Counted from the stretch's first letter, positions 19,620-32,799 are shown. The stretch: DNA of 64,000 nt from Toxonevra muliebris (GCA_963691655.1 OY829326.1:59885776-59949775), one strand, 5' to 3'. Notes: a model not told the origin generated them from the letters alone. Program-made: numbers and translations.

Positions 19620-22600
19620 TAGCACTTCTGGATCATCTACAATAAAATTCTAGTTACACTAATAAATGTATAGATTTCAGTTGCCCTCTGAAGAGCCAGA
19701 AAAACGGCAGTTTTGGGAGTCCTAGCTTAAAGCTGGTTTTGCGTGGTTAGTATTATCTCCATAGTTCTTTGTTGTAATAAGCTAGGGCTACCAAGCTCTT
19801 AATATTCTCCGAATGCACTAGTCGCTAAAACACTCAAGTGATTTAATCAATCTTCTTTAAATTTCAATGATATAAGCCTTAAAAAAATGTTTAATTTGAT
19901 TTTCATTTTGCCTTCACTGAAATATATAAAATCCAAATGGCATTGGAACACGAGAGTAGTACATGAGTACCCGTAATAATTACGTATATGCAAGTAATTC
20001 GAATATGTGCAACTGACAGATGTAGTTTCAGCCAGCTAGACGTTTTCTGCTTGATGCATAACTTTGATGTTGATGATAACCAACACTAAATAAATGAATA
20101 GTGAAATGTTGAAATGGTGTGACGCAAATAAAATAGTAAAAACAAAATAAGTGCAGACGACGACGACACTCGTCGTCAGCATCAGTGGCAACGCCAACAT
20201 GCCATCATCTTTATCAACATCAACATAATCATCGTCAGTGTCCGCACAAGCGCAAAAAAAGCAAAAACAAAATACTATTTCATACACATGAATATCTAGT
20301 AGCCCGGCTGCATATCTATCTGACATGTCTGTTGCTTGGTTTTCAGTCTATCTGTCTGTCTGTCTCTTCTATTCTATTCCATGCTGCCTGGACTGTTCTA
20401 TTCTATTCCATTTTCTTCTGTTCTGTCTGTCATGCAATGCAATTGTCACAATTAACTAATTCAACAAACGAAGTGTGCGATATAATAGAAACAATTAAAC
20501 TAAGCACGTTTCATTATGAACAATTCAATTGTTTCTTATTTGAAATAGAATTACCGCGCATTAGATTAGGTTCAATCGATATGAAAATTATGTAAAGAAG
20601 ATTGCTAAAGATTTTCATTTTCTGCACACACACACACATGGTTAAGTTCTGTTGAAGGCAATTGCATTTATGTATGTGCATATGTATGTATGAAAATGAT
20701 AAGTTTAAACCTTTCTTGGCCGAATTTTAAGAGGGCTTGAAAGAAATTTTTTTTACTGAACTTATGGTTACTTAGGACTTCGAAAATCTTTTACACTTTT
20801 CTTTTTTTCCCTCTATATTGATTTGTTTGTCCTTTATTAAAGGTTAAAAAAAACATTGCTATGGAGCTGTATACCACCACTGGGTTTTGTCCAATTTTTG
20901 TCTTTTCATATTCTCTTCTTCTTGTCTTTTAAAAACATATTTAATAAAAATAAAATTCCGTTTAGTAATAGCTTAAAACACTTTTTTTTAAAAAATTCAT
21001 AAGAAGAATTTACGAACAATTTTTGTACTTAGGTTTTTGACTTGACTTCAAAGACAAAAAATGAAAAAAAGAAAATTCCTTGTAGAAATTTGAAATTTTT
21101 TTGATCGAAATTAATTTTTTTAACCCTCCGATGGGCAATGTGGCCTACCAGGCCATTTCGATTTTAATTGCTGAATATTTTGTTCCCCCATTGAGTTTTC
21201 GGCAAGCGGTTTGAATATACTATACATCTCGGCAATCTGCGTCTAATGGTGCTATTGCCGATGAGTTTGCGTTTAGTTGGTAGAACAACAAAAAATATGC
21301 ACGAAAATTCTTTTTATCTGTAGTTGTCACTGATTTTTGTAAGAAACTTTGTTTGCTTTGAAGGTGTTATCTGTTTTTCTTGGATCTCGATCACGAATCT
21401 CGAATCTCTGTCACGAAACAGAGTGTTCAAATATCCGAAAAAAAGTAATTCACATTGCCAAGTTGATTAAAATTGTTTCCTGAAGTGTAATTTGAAAACT
21501 TGGAGCAGATGACTTTTTATTATAATTTCAGATTTTCTTTCCCCAATTTCAATTAAGAGTTTTTCATCCTCTTTTTTTTTTGGTTTCCACGCCTTTTCAA
21601 TAAGTTTCCTCCATATTGCATGTTCCCATCTTGACTACAATTTTTTTTTCATATGCCCATAACTCCTAAACTACTGAACCAATCGTTTTCTAATGTTCAG
21701 CCAAAAGATGGCATTTTGTGAAGTCTTTCCAACCAAGTTCGGCCTACAACGAAAGTTATGGGTAAAAATCAAAAGGTGATCCAACCTAGACGGCATTCCT
21801 CAATACTTCCTATCTTCTGTCATTTTACCTTTGATCTAAAAAGTTGAGAAAATTGTTCGAATCTAATAAAATTGATTAATTTACGAAAATTACCACTTAT
21901 GCTCCATTGGTTCCTCGATTGCATACAAAACTTAATGCATTCAACCAAATAAAAATTAATGTTTCATTTCAAAGCATGATTAATTCAAAATAATGTAAAT
22001 GTAAATATAATAAAATAAAAAAAAATATACAAAATAAAATAAAAATGGATAATAAAAATATGTACTAGGTACATATGTATTGTGTGTATGTATGCAAATA
22101 TTATTATCAAAAATCAGAAATGAATTGAATGTCATATCTCAATTTTCATTTCATTTAGTATTTTATTGCTGCACTGTTTGTTTTCAATGTCTCTGTGTAT
22201 GAGTGCGTATGCATTTTTGTTTTTTATTTTATTTATATATTATCATTCCATTTAACTTTTTATGCAAATTCGAAATCTAAAAAGCATTTTCAATTTGGCC
22301 TCAGGACAAAATAATTGTTGTTGACAAATCCTGCTTTTGTTTGTCGTTGTTTATTCGTTCATTGTTTGTTATTCGAGGGCGATAAAGCAAAACGAATGTC
22401 ACGCCAATGGAAGCCAGCAGTTTATAAAATAGACTACAACATAGAGGCTACAAAAGATGTTCAAAATTTATTATTTATATGAAAAATAGAATGCTTTTTG
22501 CAAAAGCAAATAATTATTTTTCGAGTAAATAATAAAATACATACATAGTTAAAAACAACTAAATATTTATTTGAATATTTTGTAGGCATCTACATGCATA

Positions 22601-22930
22601 GAATACGAAATGAGTAAATAAAATCCAATAGCTTTATGCTATTTTGTGGGATTATCTGTTGACAGGTGAAGGGTGTTACTAGGAATAGGGCAGGCGGGTG
22701 TCCTTTACTAGTGTCGGTAATACGAAAATAAAATTCGAAATAAACTGCAGATTTTAAAACTTCAGATTAGATACATAGGTATGTATGTATCAAGATTTTG
22801 AGGATTTAGTATATAACAATTTTCGACTATTTTCCTATCGAAACTCGATCACTTTCAGTTTTATTATTTTCAAAAATGTTAAAATTACTTACACTTACAT
22901 ATTTACATATTTTTCAATATCTTGAAAAAA
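19620..22930. other. long AT-rich stretch with microsatellites
   Basis: Contains CGACGACG/ATCATC-type low complexity (20155-20240), a TCTGTCTGTCTG run (20343-20366), ACACACAC (20623-20637) and a TTAACCCTCCGATGG sequence at 21120 that could be a lone transposon end. No host exon was found. Confidence 0.4.
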
Positions 22931-22939
22931 AATTAATTA

Positions 22940-25108
22940 AAACAAATTTTTTGGCAAATTTTAAATCCAAGCAGAGCGAACTTAAGTACGTTATAAGAAA
23001 AGCCACAGTGGTGTCTTGGAGGAATCTCTATGTTAGCATAGAAAGCACCTCCTAGACTTGTTGACTTCGAAAACTCCTCAATATAACCGCTAGTATTCTC
23101 GATTATATCCAGAAAGCTGATGGTCACTGGACTGATTCTGGGTTCGAGATCTTAGAGGGAAACCTTCGTTGATCATAGTACTTCTATGACCGATTATTCT
23201 TTAAATAACTCCTCAGTGTTCCAAAAGACCGACACTCATCGTAAGTGGGACATCAAAACCTTCAGCCGCTATAAATCTCCCGTGCCAGATGGTATCATTC
23301 TCGAGGATATTCAGTAAGGAGCTGAACACTTCACTTCCTGGCTATTGCTTATTTATAATGCTTGCCTAAAAAAAGCTGGAGAGAGACTCGTGTAGTCTTC
23401 ATACCCAAAACAGGGAAGGCAGCTCACACCAAAGCAAAAATCCTCAGACCGATCAGTCTGCCCTCCTTTCTCTTAAACACATTAGAAAGTGTTCTTGATT
23501 TTCATATCAGAAGCATTTTCAATCCCTTTTTTATACCCAAATCGCAGCATGCCTATACTAAAGAGAAATCTGTGGAAACAGCGCTACATGTGCTCATTGA
23601 GAAATCACTTTCGAACAAAAAATACACACTTGCAGTGTTTCTCGATATCGAGGGGTTTCGTTAATAACTTTTAATCTTGATGTTAATCTGGTTAGATTTA
23701 TAGGACAACTGCTGAAAACACGTATCATCAGCTCCTCTACTGGAAATGATTATGTTAAAAGGGTCAATAGAGGCACACCACAAGGAGAGAGTACGAAAAG
23801 CCTCTTGAAATCTTTACTGCTGTAAGAGAGCAGTAGGAAAAAGATGTGGACTTCAACCTCGAGTAGCTTCTTGGCTCTACACAGCAGTGGTCGAGCCTAA
23901 TCTTCTTTATCGATCCGTCTTCTGGTGACCAGCTACTGTAAAGGCAGTCAATCTTACATCACTGGATAGATAAGGTTAGAAGAACGGCAGCCATATTGAT
24001 TACTGAAGCTCTTCGTACTACATCTACGAAAGCTCTTTTCACAATACTTCATTGGTTGCTAACTTGAGTTCTAAACTATGAGCAATAAACTATGTGCTGT
24101 GCTGCCCGACTCAGTACCTTAACTCGCTGAATCAGGTCGGACCTGGGCCATGCCAAAATTCTAATCTACGATAAGTCCGTACTAACAAACGTAGACTACA
24201 TTTGCTCTACCCCTAATATAAACCACACGTTCTTCACATATCCTCAGTAGAGAGGAATGGGCTAATGACGAAGTGATCACTGGCAAGTCAATTGACATCT
24301 ATACAGATGGATCCAAATTGGAGGATTGTGGCATCTTCTCTAGTAAGTTGAGTCTCAGTCTCTTTTTCCAACTTCCTGATCATTACAGCGTCTTTCAGGC
24401 GGATAAAATGATTTGTTATCAAGCGTGGCTTATTTGCAACGATTCATTCAAAACGAATATCCGCATCTACACGGACAGTCAACCAGCAATAAAGTCCCTT
24501 GCCGGTGTTTTGACTGCACCAAAGCTTGTCTTCACTCAACTTTTTATCGAGTCACTCGTAGGTCCACTTATATTGGGTACCTGGACATGTGGATATTTCA
24601 AATAACTGCAATGCTAAACCAGGCTCGTAGCCTTCCGATATATCACCTTCCTGCACCATTGTTTTACGTCTATTAAATTGGCCATTAAGCAAAACTACCT
24701 TGAGGAAGCAAGAAGATCCTGGGCAGCAGAGCATACTTGTGGTATTACCAGGCTAACATGGATCACTGTGAACAATAGATGGACTACAAAGCTACTCAAC
24801 CTTAGCAGAAACTCCATCAGCATTATGATTTCGGTGCTCAGGGGACACTGCATAATGGGAAGACATGCTGCAAGACCATCCCTGGCCCGGAGGAGACTAA
24901 AACTCATGGGCTCACCTTTCTTCACTAGTTTGTCCGAGCTATCATCCATAAATATTAAGGACATAGCCAGATTAATTATGAAATCTTCTTAGTTCTCCAT
25001 TACGTAAATGGGAGAGTTATGCCATACTGTGGTATCACAATGAACCTAATATGCGCTTAAGTGTGCTTTCAAGCAGAAGGCTGTCACTCCAACCTAATCT
25101 AATCTAAA
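22940..25108 (+). mobile_element. LINE copy C (I/LOA type), decayed, with deletion of the RT core
   Basis: Read on the plus strand with many stops and shifts: linker (IRKATVVSWRNL, YIQKADGHWTDSGFEILE), RT start (KTFSRYKSPVPDGI), then an open 100-codon stretch at 23362-23664 (SWRETRVVFIPKTGK, ILRPISLPSFLLNTLE, QHAYTKEKSVETAL, FLDIEGFR), a fragment ending GTPQG, and after a gap without YADD the thumb (RRTAAILITEALRT) and RNase H (SIDIYTDGSKLE, IYTDSQPAIKSL). The C-terminal region lacks the CCHC seen in copy B. The 3' tail GTGGTATCACAATGAACC...CACTCCAACCTAATCTAATC ends at about 25108. It belongs to the same family as copies A and B and cannot be active. Confidence 0.85.
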
Positions 25109-25138
25109 AGCTGTTTTCTAAAAAATTGGGTTTTGGAC

Positions 25139-25770
25139 TTAAGGGGGAAAGCCACTGTGACGGCTGGAAAAATGAGTAGTTTCGGGAATTTTTTTCTCTG
25201 TCAAATAAAGGAATATGGGAAACGTTTTGTATTCATTTTATTAAGTGCACTTTCAACAATATTTCCATAAATTTTTATTAAAAATATTGAGTAGTTTTGA
25301 AGATATAGGCGTTGCCGTGGAGCCTGAAAAAAATTTCCCCCTCCATGGTCGCGTCGATTTTTCAAGAACGGATTTTCTGAAAAAAAAAAAATTTTGTTTT
25401 TAATAATCTACATGAGTATAATTCTCGTCACACGTAGAGTTTTTTTTTTTATTTTCCACAAAATGGCGACTGATTGAAAATTTTTGCATGGTTTCGAACC
25501 TTTTGTTTTGTTTTAAAAGAGCTTAAAAAATAGTAAAAATTTGAAAATCGGTTAATATTTGATTGAGTTATCGACGCGACCAGTTCGAAAAAAGTCGTTT
25601 AAAGTTTTCAATCCATTAAGTTTTCAGTCTACTTGCTATCACTAAAATAGCTGTAAGTCAGGAAATTTTTGAAATTTTGACTTATAATTTTGTACACATA
25701 TTTTTTAATATATAAATTTTAATTTAAGATTAAAAAAATGTTAAACCGTCACAGTGGCCTTGCCCCTTAA
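25139..25770. mobile_element. TTAA-flanked element, 632 bp
   Basis: The termini TTAAGGGG(G/C)AA(A/G)GCC and GCCACTGTGACGG form 26-bp inverted repeats. TTAA is present at 25139-25142 and 25767-25770. The interior is AT-rich with no gene. It lies 30 bp beyond the tail of LINE copy C. Confidence 0.85.
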
Positions 25771-25775
25771 GGTCT

Positions 25776-25778
<3 letters not shown>

Positions 25779-25811
<33 letters not shown>
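25779..25811. repeat. T33 homopolymer tract
   Basis: An uninterrupted run of T directly in front of the second SINE head. It may be an expanded part of the insertion target. Confidence 0.9.
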
Positions 25812-25812
<1 letters not shown>

Positions 25813-26092
25813 ACCTCGATAGTCTGGTGGGTAGTACACTAGACTTTCACCAAGGAGGTTCGGGTTCGATTCCCGTCTTGGTTTGGTGGTTAGTTCTCAT
25901 AACCTTATATTCACTGGTTTATTCTCATAACCTTCATATATTTACACTTCTTACGACACTAAGTGTACAAGTACACATCTTGGTAGTCAATGGCAAAACC
26001 AACAAAACCGTTCGGCATTAAACTGTAGGCATGTGGTACCACAATAACCCGTTTTGTCGTGAGTGTGTTCCTGGATAGCCATTTAAAATAAT
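25812..26092 (+). mobile_element. tRNA-Glu-derived SINE, diverged copy
   Basis: The head GACCTCGATAGTCTGGTGGG is followed by CTTTCACC (TTC anticodon position) and by GGTTCGATTCC (B box). The body ACTAAGTGTACAAGTACACA...GTCAATGGCAAAACCA matches the copy at 16575. The tail is degraded (GTGGTACCACAATAACCC...GAGTGTG). GTCTCT precedes the poly-T and follows the tail, a possible target duplication. Confidence 0.85.
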
Positions 26093-26445
26093 GTCTCTTT
26101 GTTAGTATACCAATGCACGATTATGTGTGTAACACGTTAGGAGAGCATTCTTAAAACTATAAGAAACCCAAAAATTAAAAAAAAATAAATAAAATGAGTC
26201 CTTTCTACACTCGTCACATGATGCGATAACACACTTTACGCATTGTAGTTTACTTCATTATAAAAATTCTCATTTTTATTTTTATGTTTCAAAAGGGCAA
26301 TCATGGGTTTTTGAAATTTTCATTTTCCCTTTTCAATGCGCTTTCTTTGCTTTTTGCACGTCTACATCTCCTATTGTTGATATTATTTTACAATTATTAT
26401 AATATTGATATTATAAACTAATAAGCTCTTGAATAAGTTCTGCAA

Positions 26446-26552
26446 GGGTAGGTTAGGTTGGAGTGGCTGTCGAGAGACACACTTAGACCTGAACGGCCCA
26501 TTGTGATACCACATAGTTGGAACTACAGTTTAACGCCAATTGCGAACTGCGG
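26446..26552 (-). mobile_element. 107-bp SINE 3'-end insertion
   Basis: The minus strand reads CGTTAAACTGTAGTTCCAAC, then TATGTGGTATCACAATGGGC...TGTCTCTCGACAGCC and CACTCCAACCTAACCTA, the last third of the SINE. Flanks TAAGTTCTGCAA (26434-26445) and TAAGCTCTGCAA (26553-26564) are a 12-bp target duplication with one difference. Confidence 0.9.
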
Positions 26553-26564
26553 TAAGCTCTGCAA

Positions 26565-27205
26565 TAAAACAACACAATAAATAAAAACAAATTTTGATTT
26601 GTATTCCACAGCTGTTTTTGATATAGAAATTATGTATTGCATACTTTTGCGCTTAGAGTAAAATATATTAGTAATAAAACACGCACTTATGTATAAACAA
26701 ACACATACTATGAAAGCTCATAGGTGCACAGTGCTCCGTCTGCATATAAATGATGAGCAAAAATAGGGTTTTGGTCCGAAATGAATGAAATTGGTTTCTT
26801 AGTGGATAACAGCACACTAATTCTAAAAATTTAATCGGTGTTTTCATAAACCCTACAGTTTTTTGAAAAATATAGATTTTTGGGGGAATTTATGCAGTTT
26901 TAAAACGCATTTAATCTGTTTGTTAAAATTAAAAAAAAAAAACTGCACAAAATTTATTTTGCTAAAAAAAAAAAAAATATTAATAAAATTATTTTAAAAG
27001 AACACCGAGTTATAGTGATCAAATTATTAGCCAACCTTAGTGTTCAGCCTTTTTAAATGCTACATAATCCAATATTTAAAATTTTTAGGAAGCCTAATAA
27101 TATAATAAAAAACATTATGCTTATTTTATTTAAAAATTAATTTCTTATTAATCACTACTTTCAGAAGTTTGTTTAGAAGAACTTAAAAATATCTTAAGCG
27201 ATTCA
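26565..27205. other. AT-rich stretch with a possible transposon end
   Basis: GCACAGTGCTCCGTC at 26733 is repeated in inverse orientation at 28460-28475, so the two may be termini of one decayed element that surrounds the TTAA element at 27206. Otherwise nothing was recognised. Confidence 0.35.
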
Positions 27206-27859
27206 TTAAGAGGACGTTCCCGTTTAAAATTTGAAAATATCGATTTATATTGGTTTTGATTTTTTGGTTTTTTATAGTTTCAAGAATACTCTTCCAAAAT
27301 ATTAATGAAAAATTCGAAGTAAAACGAATGTTATACATATTGTGTCTTGGTGTACTAAAAATGAGACCTAATGCTCAACCACAAGTTTTGGAGAAAGAGA
27401 ACAATTATTTGGCTTCAAAAACGTTATTCAGGGGTTTTCAGAGTCGCTGATTACGAATCTGATAAACGGTTTTTAAAATTCAAAATGGCTGATCCAGTAT
27501 GGAGGAAGAATTTTTAAAATTTGAGAAAAAAGACCCTAAAGAAAGGGAGAGAGGAAAGTTTATCTTTTTTGTGAGTTCACTTATAGAGAAATGTCTAGTA
27601 CACAAAATCATGTATAGTTTCTGCTTTTGTCTTTATTTGGAAGCACAGCATCCATCCTACCACCAAAAATTAACTTTTTTGGAGATGACTCTATCGCCGC
27701 CATTTCGGATTAAAAGTGGTGAAAAAATTTGTTTTTTATTCTTCAGTAAGATATTTATAACATTTCTAAGCTATTTTGTAATAATATATCATAGATTCTT
27801 AACAAAAAATTCTTCAAAAAGTAAATTTTTTTCAATTTTAAACTGGAATGTCCTTGTAA
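27206..27859. mobile_element. TTAA-type element, 654 bp
   Basis: Left end TTAAGAGGACGTTCC; the right end read inversely is TTACAAGGACATTCC. Both continue with (C/A)GTTTAAAATT and GAAAA. A third related end (TTAAAGGGAGCATTCCAG, inverse) lies at 28580, so a second partial copy may follow. A 131-codon frame inside shows no domain. Confidence 0.7.
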
Positions 27860-28584
27860 CTTCTACTCCTGCATTATCTGATTGGCCAAAGTAATAACTA
27901 ACATGTTTGTCAATCAAATCCTTTTTCTTATTCATGTTTTGTCTTTTAGACAAAAGCATAGGATCCGACGATCTATATTAGTATCTTCTCGTCGCACTTT
28001 TTCTAGTATGTGCTAATCGATTTCAATCGAACAAAATAGCAATAATAACTTGAATATTTAAATAAGATATTCAACTTGAATATTTAGATAAGATAATTAC
28101 AAATTTTGTAGAAGAAAGAAACGAAATTTCAGCCCACGTGTGTTAGTACTAAAACATGAAAAATTACGTTTTAGATGATTTTTTAAAATGCGTTTTTTCC
28201 AAGAATCGGAAAAAATCAGAAAAGTTATTGTTATTTCCAAATAATGTAAGATTCATTTTAACAAATTCTGAAAGAAAATTTTAATATCAGAATTGAATAC
28301 TGCATTGTAAAAACCAGCCAGTTTGAGATGGTGCATCGAAAGAAAAAACACCTTTTGAGCAACAATTGTTATGGTTTCTTCTTAGTCGAACGTTTAACTT
28401 TAAAATGATACCAATATTGCTAGCTTTCGCGATACTCATTTTTACTATTTTTGTCCACCGACGGAGCACTGTGCGACGTGACATTTGATTTTAATTTCTG
28501 TCAATTCACTTCACTATAAATTTTCTTTCAGCCCTTCGATTCGATGTTTTTCAAAGTTTAAACTGGAATGCTCCCTTTAACTGG

Positions 28585-30720
28585 TGCGAATTTTTAAATA
28601 ATTTTATTTTGTTATTGTAATACTACATCGTTTCAAGAATGGTATTGAATTTAAGCATAGTCTTTTGAAAAAGTGCTATAGTTACTTTAATATTTCAATT
28701 TGAAGTTATTAAACTTAATCTGTTATTTTTTTTACAACAGAATTTTCTCTGCACAAAAATGCATAAATCTATTTGAGTTTTTAAAAACAAAATATTTCAT
28801 ACTGTTAAGTTACAGACTCTGTTCACAACAGAATGCAGCACAACTCGCAAAAAAAAAAAAAACAAAAACAATAGCAGCCAGCAGCCGACACTCTCTCTCT
28901 TTCTCTCCGTGTGTGTTATCTCAATGTATTTACATAGTAAACAAAAACAACAAAATAAATTAATAGAGATGAGAAAATATCTGCAAAGCAAAGGCATTCT
29001 ATAAAAGATACGAAATGGGAGTGGAAGAGAACCAAAACAAAAACAACAATAATAACATGAAAGTGAATTTTCATCATTGCTTCAATTCAATTCATTTCAT
29101 TAGAACATTTTTGTTTTTGTTTTAAATGCTGCCGTAGTGTTGGTAGTACAACACAGATACTGTAGCAGCAGCAGCAGTAGCAGCAACAACAGCTGACTTT
29201 TTTGCAGCAGCAGTAGCAGCAGTAGATATTATCCACCAACAAACAACATCGATTTGTGAGTTGTGTTGAATTGAGTTGAGTTGAGTTAGTCAATTGATAT
29301 GAAGAAAATGTTTGCGGCTTCAGTTGTACGCTATCAGTAATACCTTATGAACGTGATCGAAATTCAAATGAAAGAAATTAGCGCAATTGAAACAATAGAG
29401 GAAAAAAAATAAAAACAAAAATAACGAAAATAATATAAGGAACGTGTCTGCTTGGGTACTAATTAAATGAAATTTAATATTTGTTTTTCTATTAATTAAA
29501 GCAACAAAATTTAAATTTATTTTAATTACTTATCAAAGTAATGTAATTAAAAAAAAAGAAATAATAATAATAATTATAATGTGAAATTAAAAAAAAAAAA
29601 AAATTATTGAAATAATATAAATTTCGTTAATATAAATATAAATACAAAAATTAAAAATAAATAAAAAACTATTCCAAGGAACTACAAACAACAAAGAAAA
29701 ATTCTGCATTAATCAAAAAAAAAATAATAATAATAATTCAAAGGTAATTATTTTGTTTGTCTGAACGATTATTGTGATGTTGTTGTATTCAGATAGTTAT
29801 GTCTGTATGTCTCTGTGTGAATATTAAAAAGTAATTTATTTCTTTTTTATTTTGTGCCATTCTTGTTGACTTTGCTGTTTATTTATTTAGCAATAAAAAA
29901 ATATTCCTTTTTTTTTTGTTTTTGTTTTGTTTATTTGTAAATATGTTCGCCGAAAAAAAAACATTAAGCAGATGCATTGAATAAATTTTGTTCGATTGAG
30001 TGCTGAAATGCGCTGAAAATGAAACAAGCGCCAAAACTGTCATGGGCTTAAATGAGAGTGTGGGAGAGAGTGAGTGTGCGAATCAGCGAGTATAAGAAGT
30101 AAAGTGTTTGCATTGTAGCCATAGAGGGGCACCCTACTACCCTCTGCAAGTCATAGCTATAAATCATGCTTAGCCCAGGTCGAATTGAAAAACTGCCAAC
30201 ATTCATCATTATCTAATGGAAAATTAAATACAGAGAGACTAACAAAAGTTTTCTAAATTGATTGGGAAAATTCACTTTTCAAAACATTTTTCAAAATTCA
30301 ATTTGAAAGAGGGATTCCACATTTTATTATCTGTTTTAACTCTTTTTGAGCTTCATGCAAAATTCGTAGAATCCATCGAGCAGATTTTTTCGTGTTTTGA
30401 TATTCGGGACATAGCCAAGGCATTCAAACATAGTTCATCACCTATCACCTAAATTAGTCTACTCACAAATTTAGGCTTCACTAAGGTCACATTTAAATCG
30501 CGGTCGATAATTTTGTGCCGTTCCACGAGAGTCGTTCTCAATAGAAAAATTGCCGGTTAGGAATCTTCAAAACAACTTGAAAACAATCCTAAGTAGTGTC
30601 GCATACATTTACTGTATATGGATTTTGCCGTTCGTGTAAAATTGTCAGTTTCTTAAGTTGACCTCGAAATCCGTAGAGCTTGACAATTCGAATTTCTAGG
30701 TATATTGTTTCTGAGGACCT
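28585..30720. other. low-complexity rich stretch (CAG, CT, AAT tracts)
   Basis: Contains CTCTCTCTCTTTCTCTC (28890-28908), a CAG/CAGTAG microsatellite (29164-29226), TTGAGTTGAGTTGAG (29270-29285), AATAATAAT tracts (29560-29740) and GAGAGTGTGGGAGAGAGTGA (30054-30073). No gene recognised. Such GA/CT and CAG tracts are common near fly regulatory DNA, but that is not evidence of function here. Confidence 0.45.
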
Positions 30721-30724
30721 TATA

Positions 30725-32798
30725 CACTCATGGTAATAAGTATACTTCCAGTCACAAAGTGCGATTTATTTGTAAGATTTTTTTTTATTCCAGATTTTTA
30801 TTTTATAAAAATTAGCAAGTACTAAGTTTTATTAAATTAATACGAATATAATAAAAACTAAATTGTGTATTAACGAGCACAAGGCAGAAGTGAAACTTCT
30901 TGTGAACTAAACGAAACACAAGCAAATAACAAGCAAATGAAATTTTTCAATCGCTAAATTTTTTACTTCATTGGCTTGTGGATTTTAATTTCATTTGCTT
31001 GTGTTTCGTTTAGTTCACAAGAAGTTTCACTTCTGCCTTGTGTTCGTTAATACACAATCAATTTTTTTTGGGATTAATGCTAGAACAAAAATTGCAACTC
31101 TGTACCGGTAATTTCGATGACAACTGTAGCGAACTCTTTTTGTATGCGACATCTTCATGTGATTCCTTGGACATTTGCGCCATCTGTATGTGAAATGTAT
31201 AACTGTCATAAACTTTAAGATGGCGACGCTACACATTGTTTTTTCTGCCATAGGCGTTTATTATATAGTTTGCTCGTGAATTCAGTTACGGAATATTGAT
31301 ATTTAGCCCCTCAAGTACCTTGGTCGACAAAATTATGTCGTATTGCAAACTTACGCGCGACGTCACATCCGGTTGGTTTTACTCTAGGACAAGAGAAAAG
31401 AAGTTTCACTTCAAAAATAACCCTGTTACTTAAATGCATTAAATTCAAAACCTTAAAAATGCTTCATTGGAAATAATTATACTTCCATTTTAAGAATAAT
31501 AAGAAAAAATAAAATTTAAAAGTCCCAAGTAATAAAGTAAGTTTCAGAAAGGGATTATCACAAATATAGTAATACATGTGACTACCTTAATTCCTTATAT
31601 TTTCTTCTATTCTATGTGTCGTTGAGCTCATAAGATTTCTTGATATTGATATTTGTTGATATTTCCTTCTAATTCTTTTTTATTTCTGCTCGTAATTTAT
31701 TTAAACTGAAAATCTGGATGACACGTGAATAAATCTGGTTAAAAAAAAAACACTTCAAAGATTTTCCATTGGGTTCAAGTCCAGGCTAGAAGCGGGTTAC
31801 TTCATTATTTCAAAATTTTTCTCCTTGAAACATTCAGTTTCGACTGCTACTTGATAGATAAAAGTGTCATCTTATTGAATGTTATGCTGCACTTATTAAT
31901 TTTAACACGAACATTGAAAATCACCTCTTTCAGAAGAGGTAGATAGTCATGGGAGTTCATTTTACTTCTGACGAAAGATGTTAATATGTTTGAGAAACAA
32001 ATCAAACTCGTGTCATCAGTCTATCGCCTTGACTTCTGACTAATTTTTTTTAGATATATATTTAGTACCAAAAAAGGTTATAACAGACAGCAACATCTAA
32101 TGTGAACGTTTTTCGTTGCCAAAAATAATCGTTTCGCATTGACCGGTCCATTACAAATGTCATGTTGCAAATTCGAAACATGCCTTTTTGTGATGAGTGT
32201 TTAGGGTGAGCTAACCCTTATTGTAAGAGATTTACAATCATACAAAATGTTTGTAATACGTCTTGTCCAAATCACTTCGAATTTCAGATATAATAAGTTT
32301 TTTGAAGCTCGTAGCTTTGACCATCTCCGGTTTTTTCAGTGTATTCATGATTATAAGTCATCCAAGCCGCTTTATTTTGGCTTAAATAAACTTCTTGTTT
32401 TTGACGTTTACCACGCCTACTTGTGGTATGTTAATACGTCATGCAATTTCGCGATTAGACATTCCCCATTTTTTATGAGGCATTATTTTTTCAATTTCTT
32501 CCGCAGAAAATTGTTACCATGGCTCATTTTGCTTGACAATGACTTACAAGTAAAATTTTTCAAATAACTTGTGTCGGAATGTTGTGCAATGTCTACAATG
32601 AGTTGTCCGTAAAATTTGTTAAAGTAAAGCTTATAAATATCACGATTGCATCACTTGGAAGTATAATTATTTCCTTTTGGTTAAACATTTTTGCATTAAT
32701 ACTTTGCAGTACAAGATATATACAAAGCATTTAACAAACCTTTAATTTGTTGTAATAGTGAATTTCCACTGAATATTTTATATTTATTACCATGGGTG
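30725..32798 (-). mobile_element. Tc1-like element copy 2, both ends present, decayed
   Basis: Ends CACTCATGG (30725) and, inversely, CACCCATGG (32798), each bordered by TA. The transposase on the minus strand starts near 32525 (MSHGNNF), with a helix-turn-helix remnant (EEIEKIM, SNREIA). The catalytic part (NKMTLLSIKQQ ... NPLLAWT) at about 31750-31930 is full of stops. It carries a 555-bp insertion at 30858-31412. Copy 1 at 11963 is a truncated paralogue. Confidence 0.8.
30858..31412. mobile_element. 555-bp insertion with a 66-bp near-perfect hairpin
   Basis: Absent from Tc1 copy 1, where AATAAAAATAAC is continuous; flanked here by AAAAA. Arms 30862-30927 and 30993-31058 are complementary over 66 bp with one mismatch (CAAGGCAGAAGTGAAACTTC lies in the left arm). 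GAAGTTTCACTTC occurs again at the right end (31400-31412). No gene recognised in the rest; a 74-codon minus frame there has no known domain. Confidence 0.75.
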
Positions 32799-32799
32799 T

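Noticed and set aside
20185..20595. 136-codon open frame
   Set aside because: Begins in ATC/CAA low complexity and contains translated TCTGTCTG repeat; no domain.
27499..27894. 131-codon open frame
   Set aside because: Lies inside the TTAA element and continues past its end; no transposase motif.
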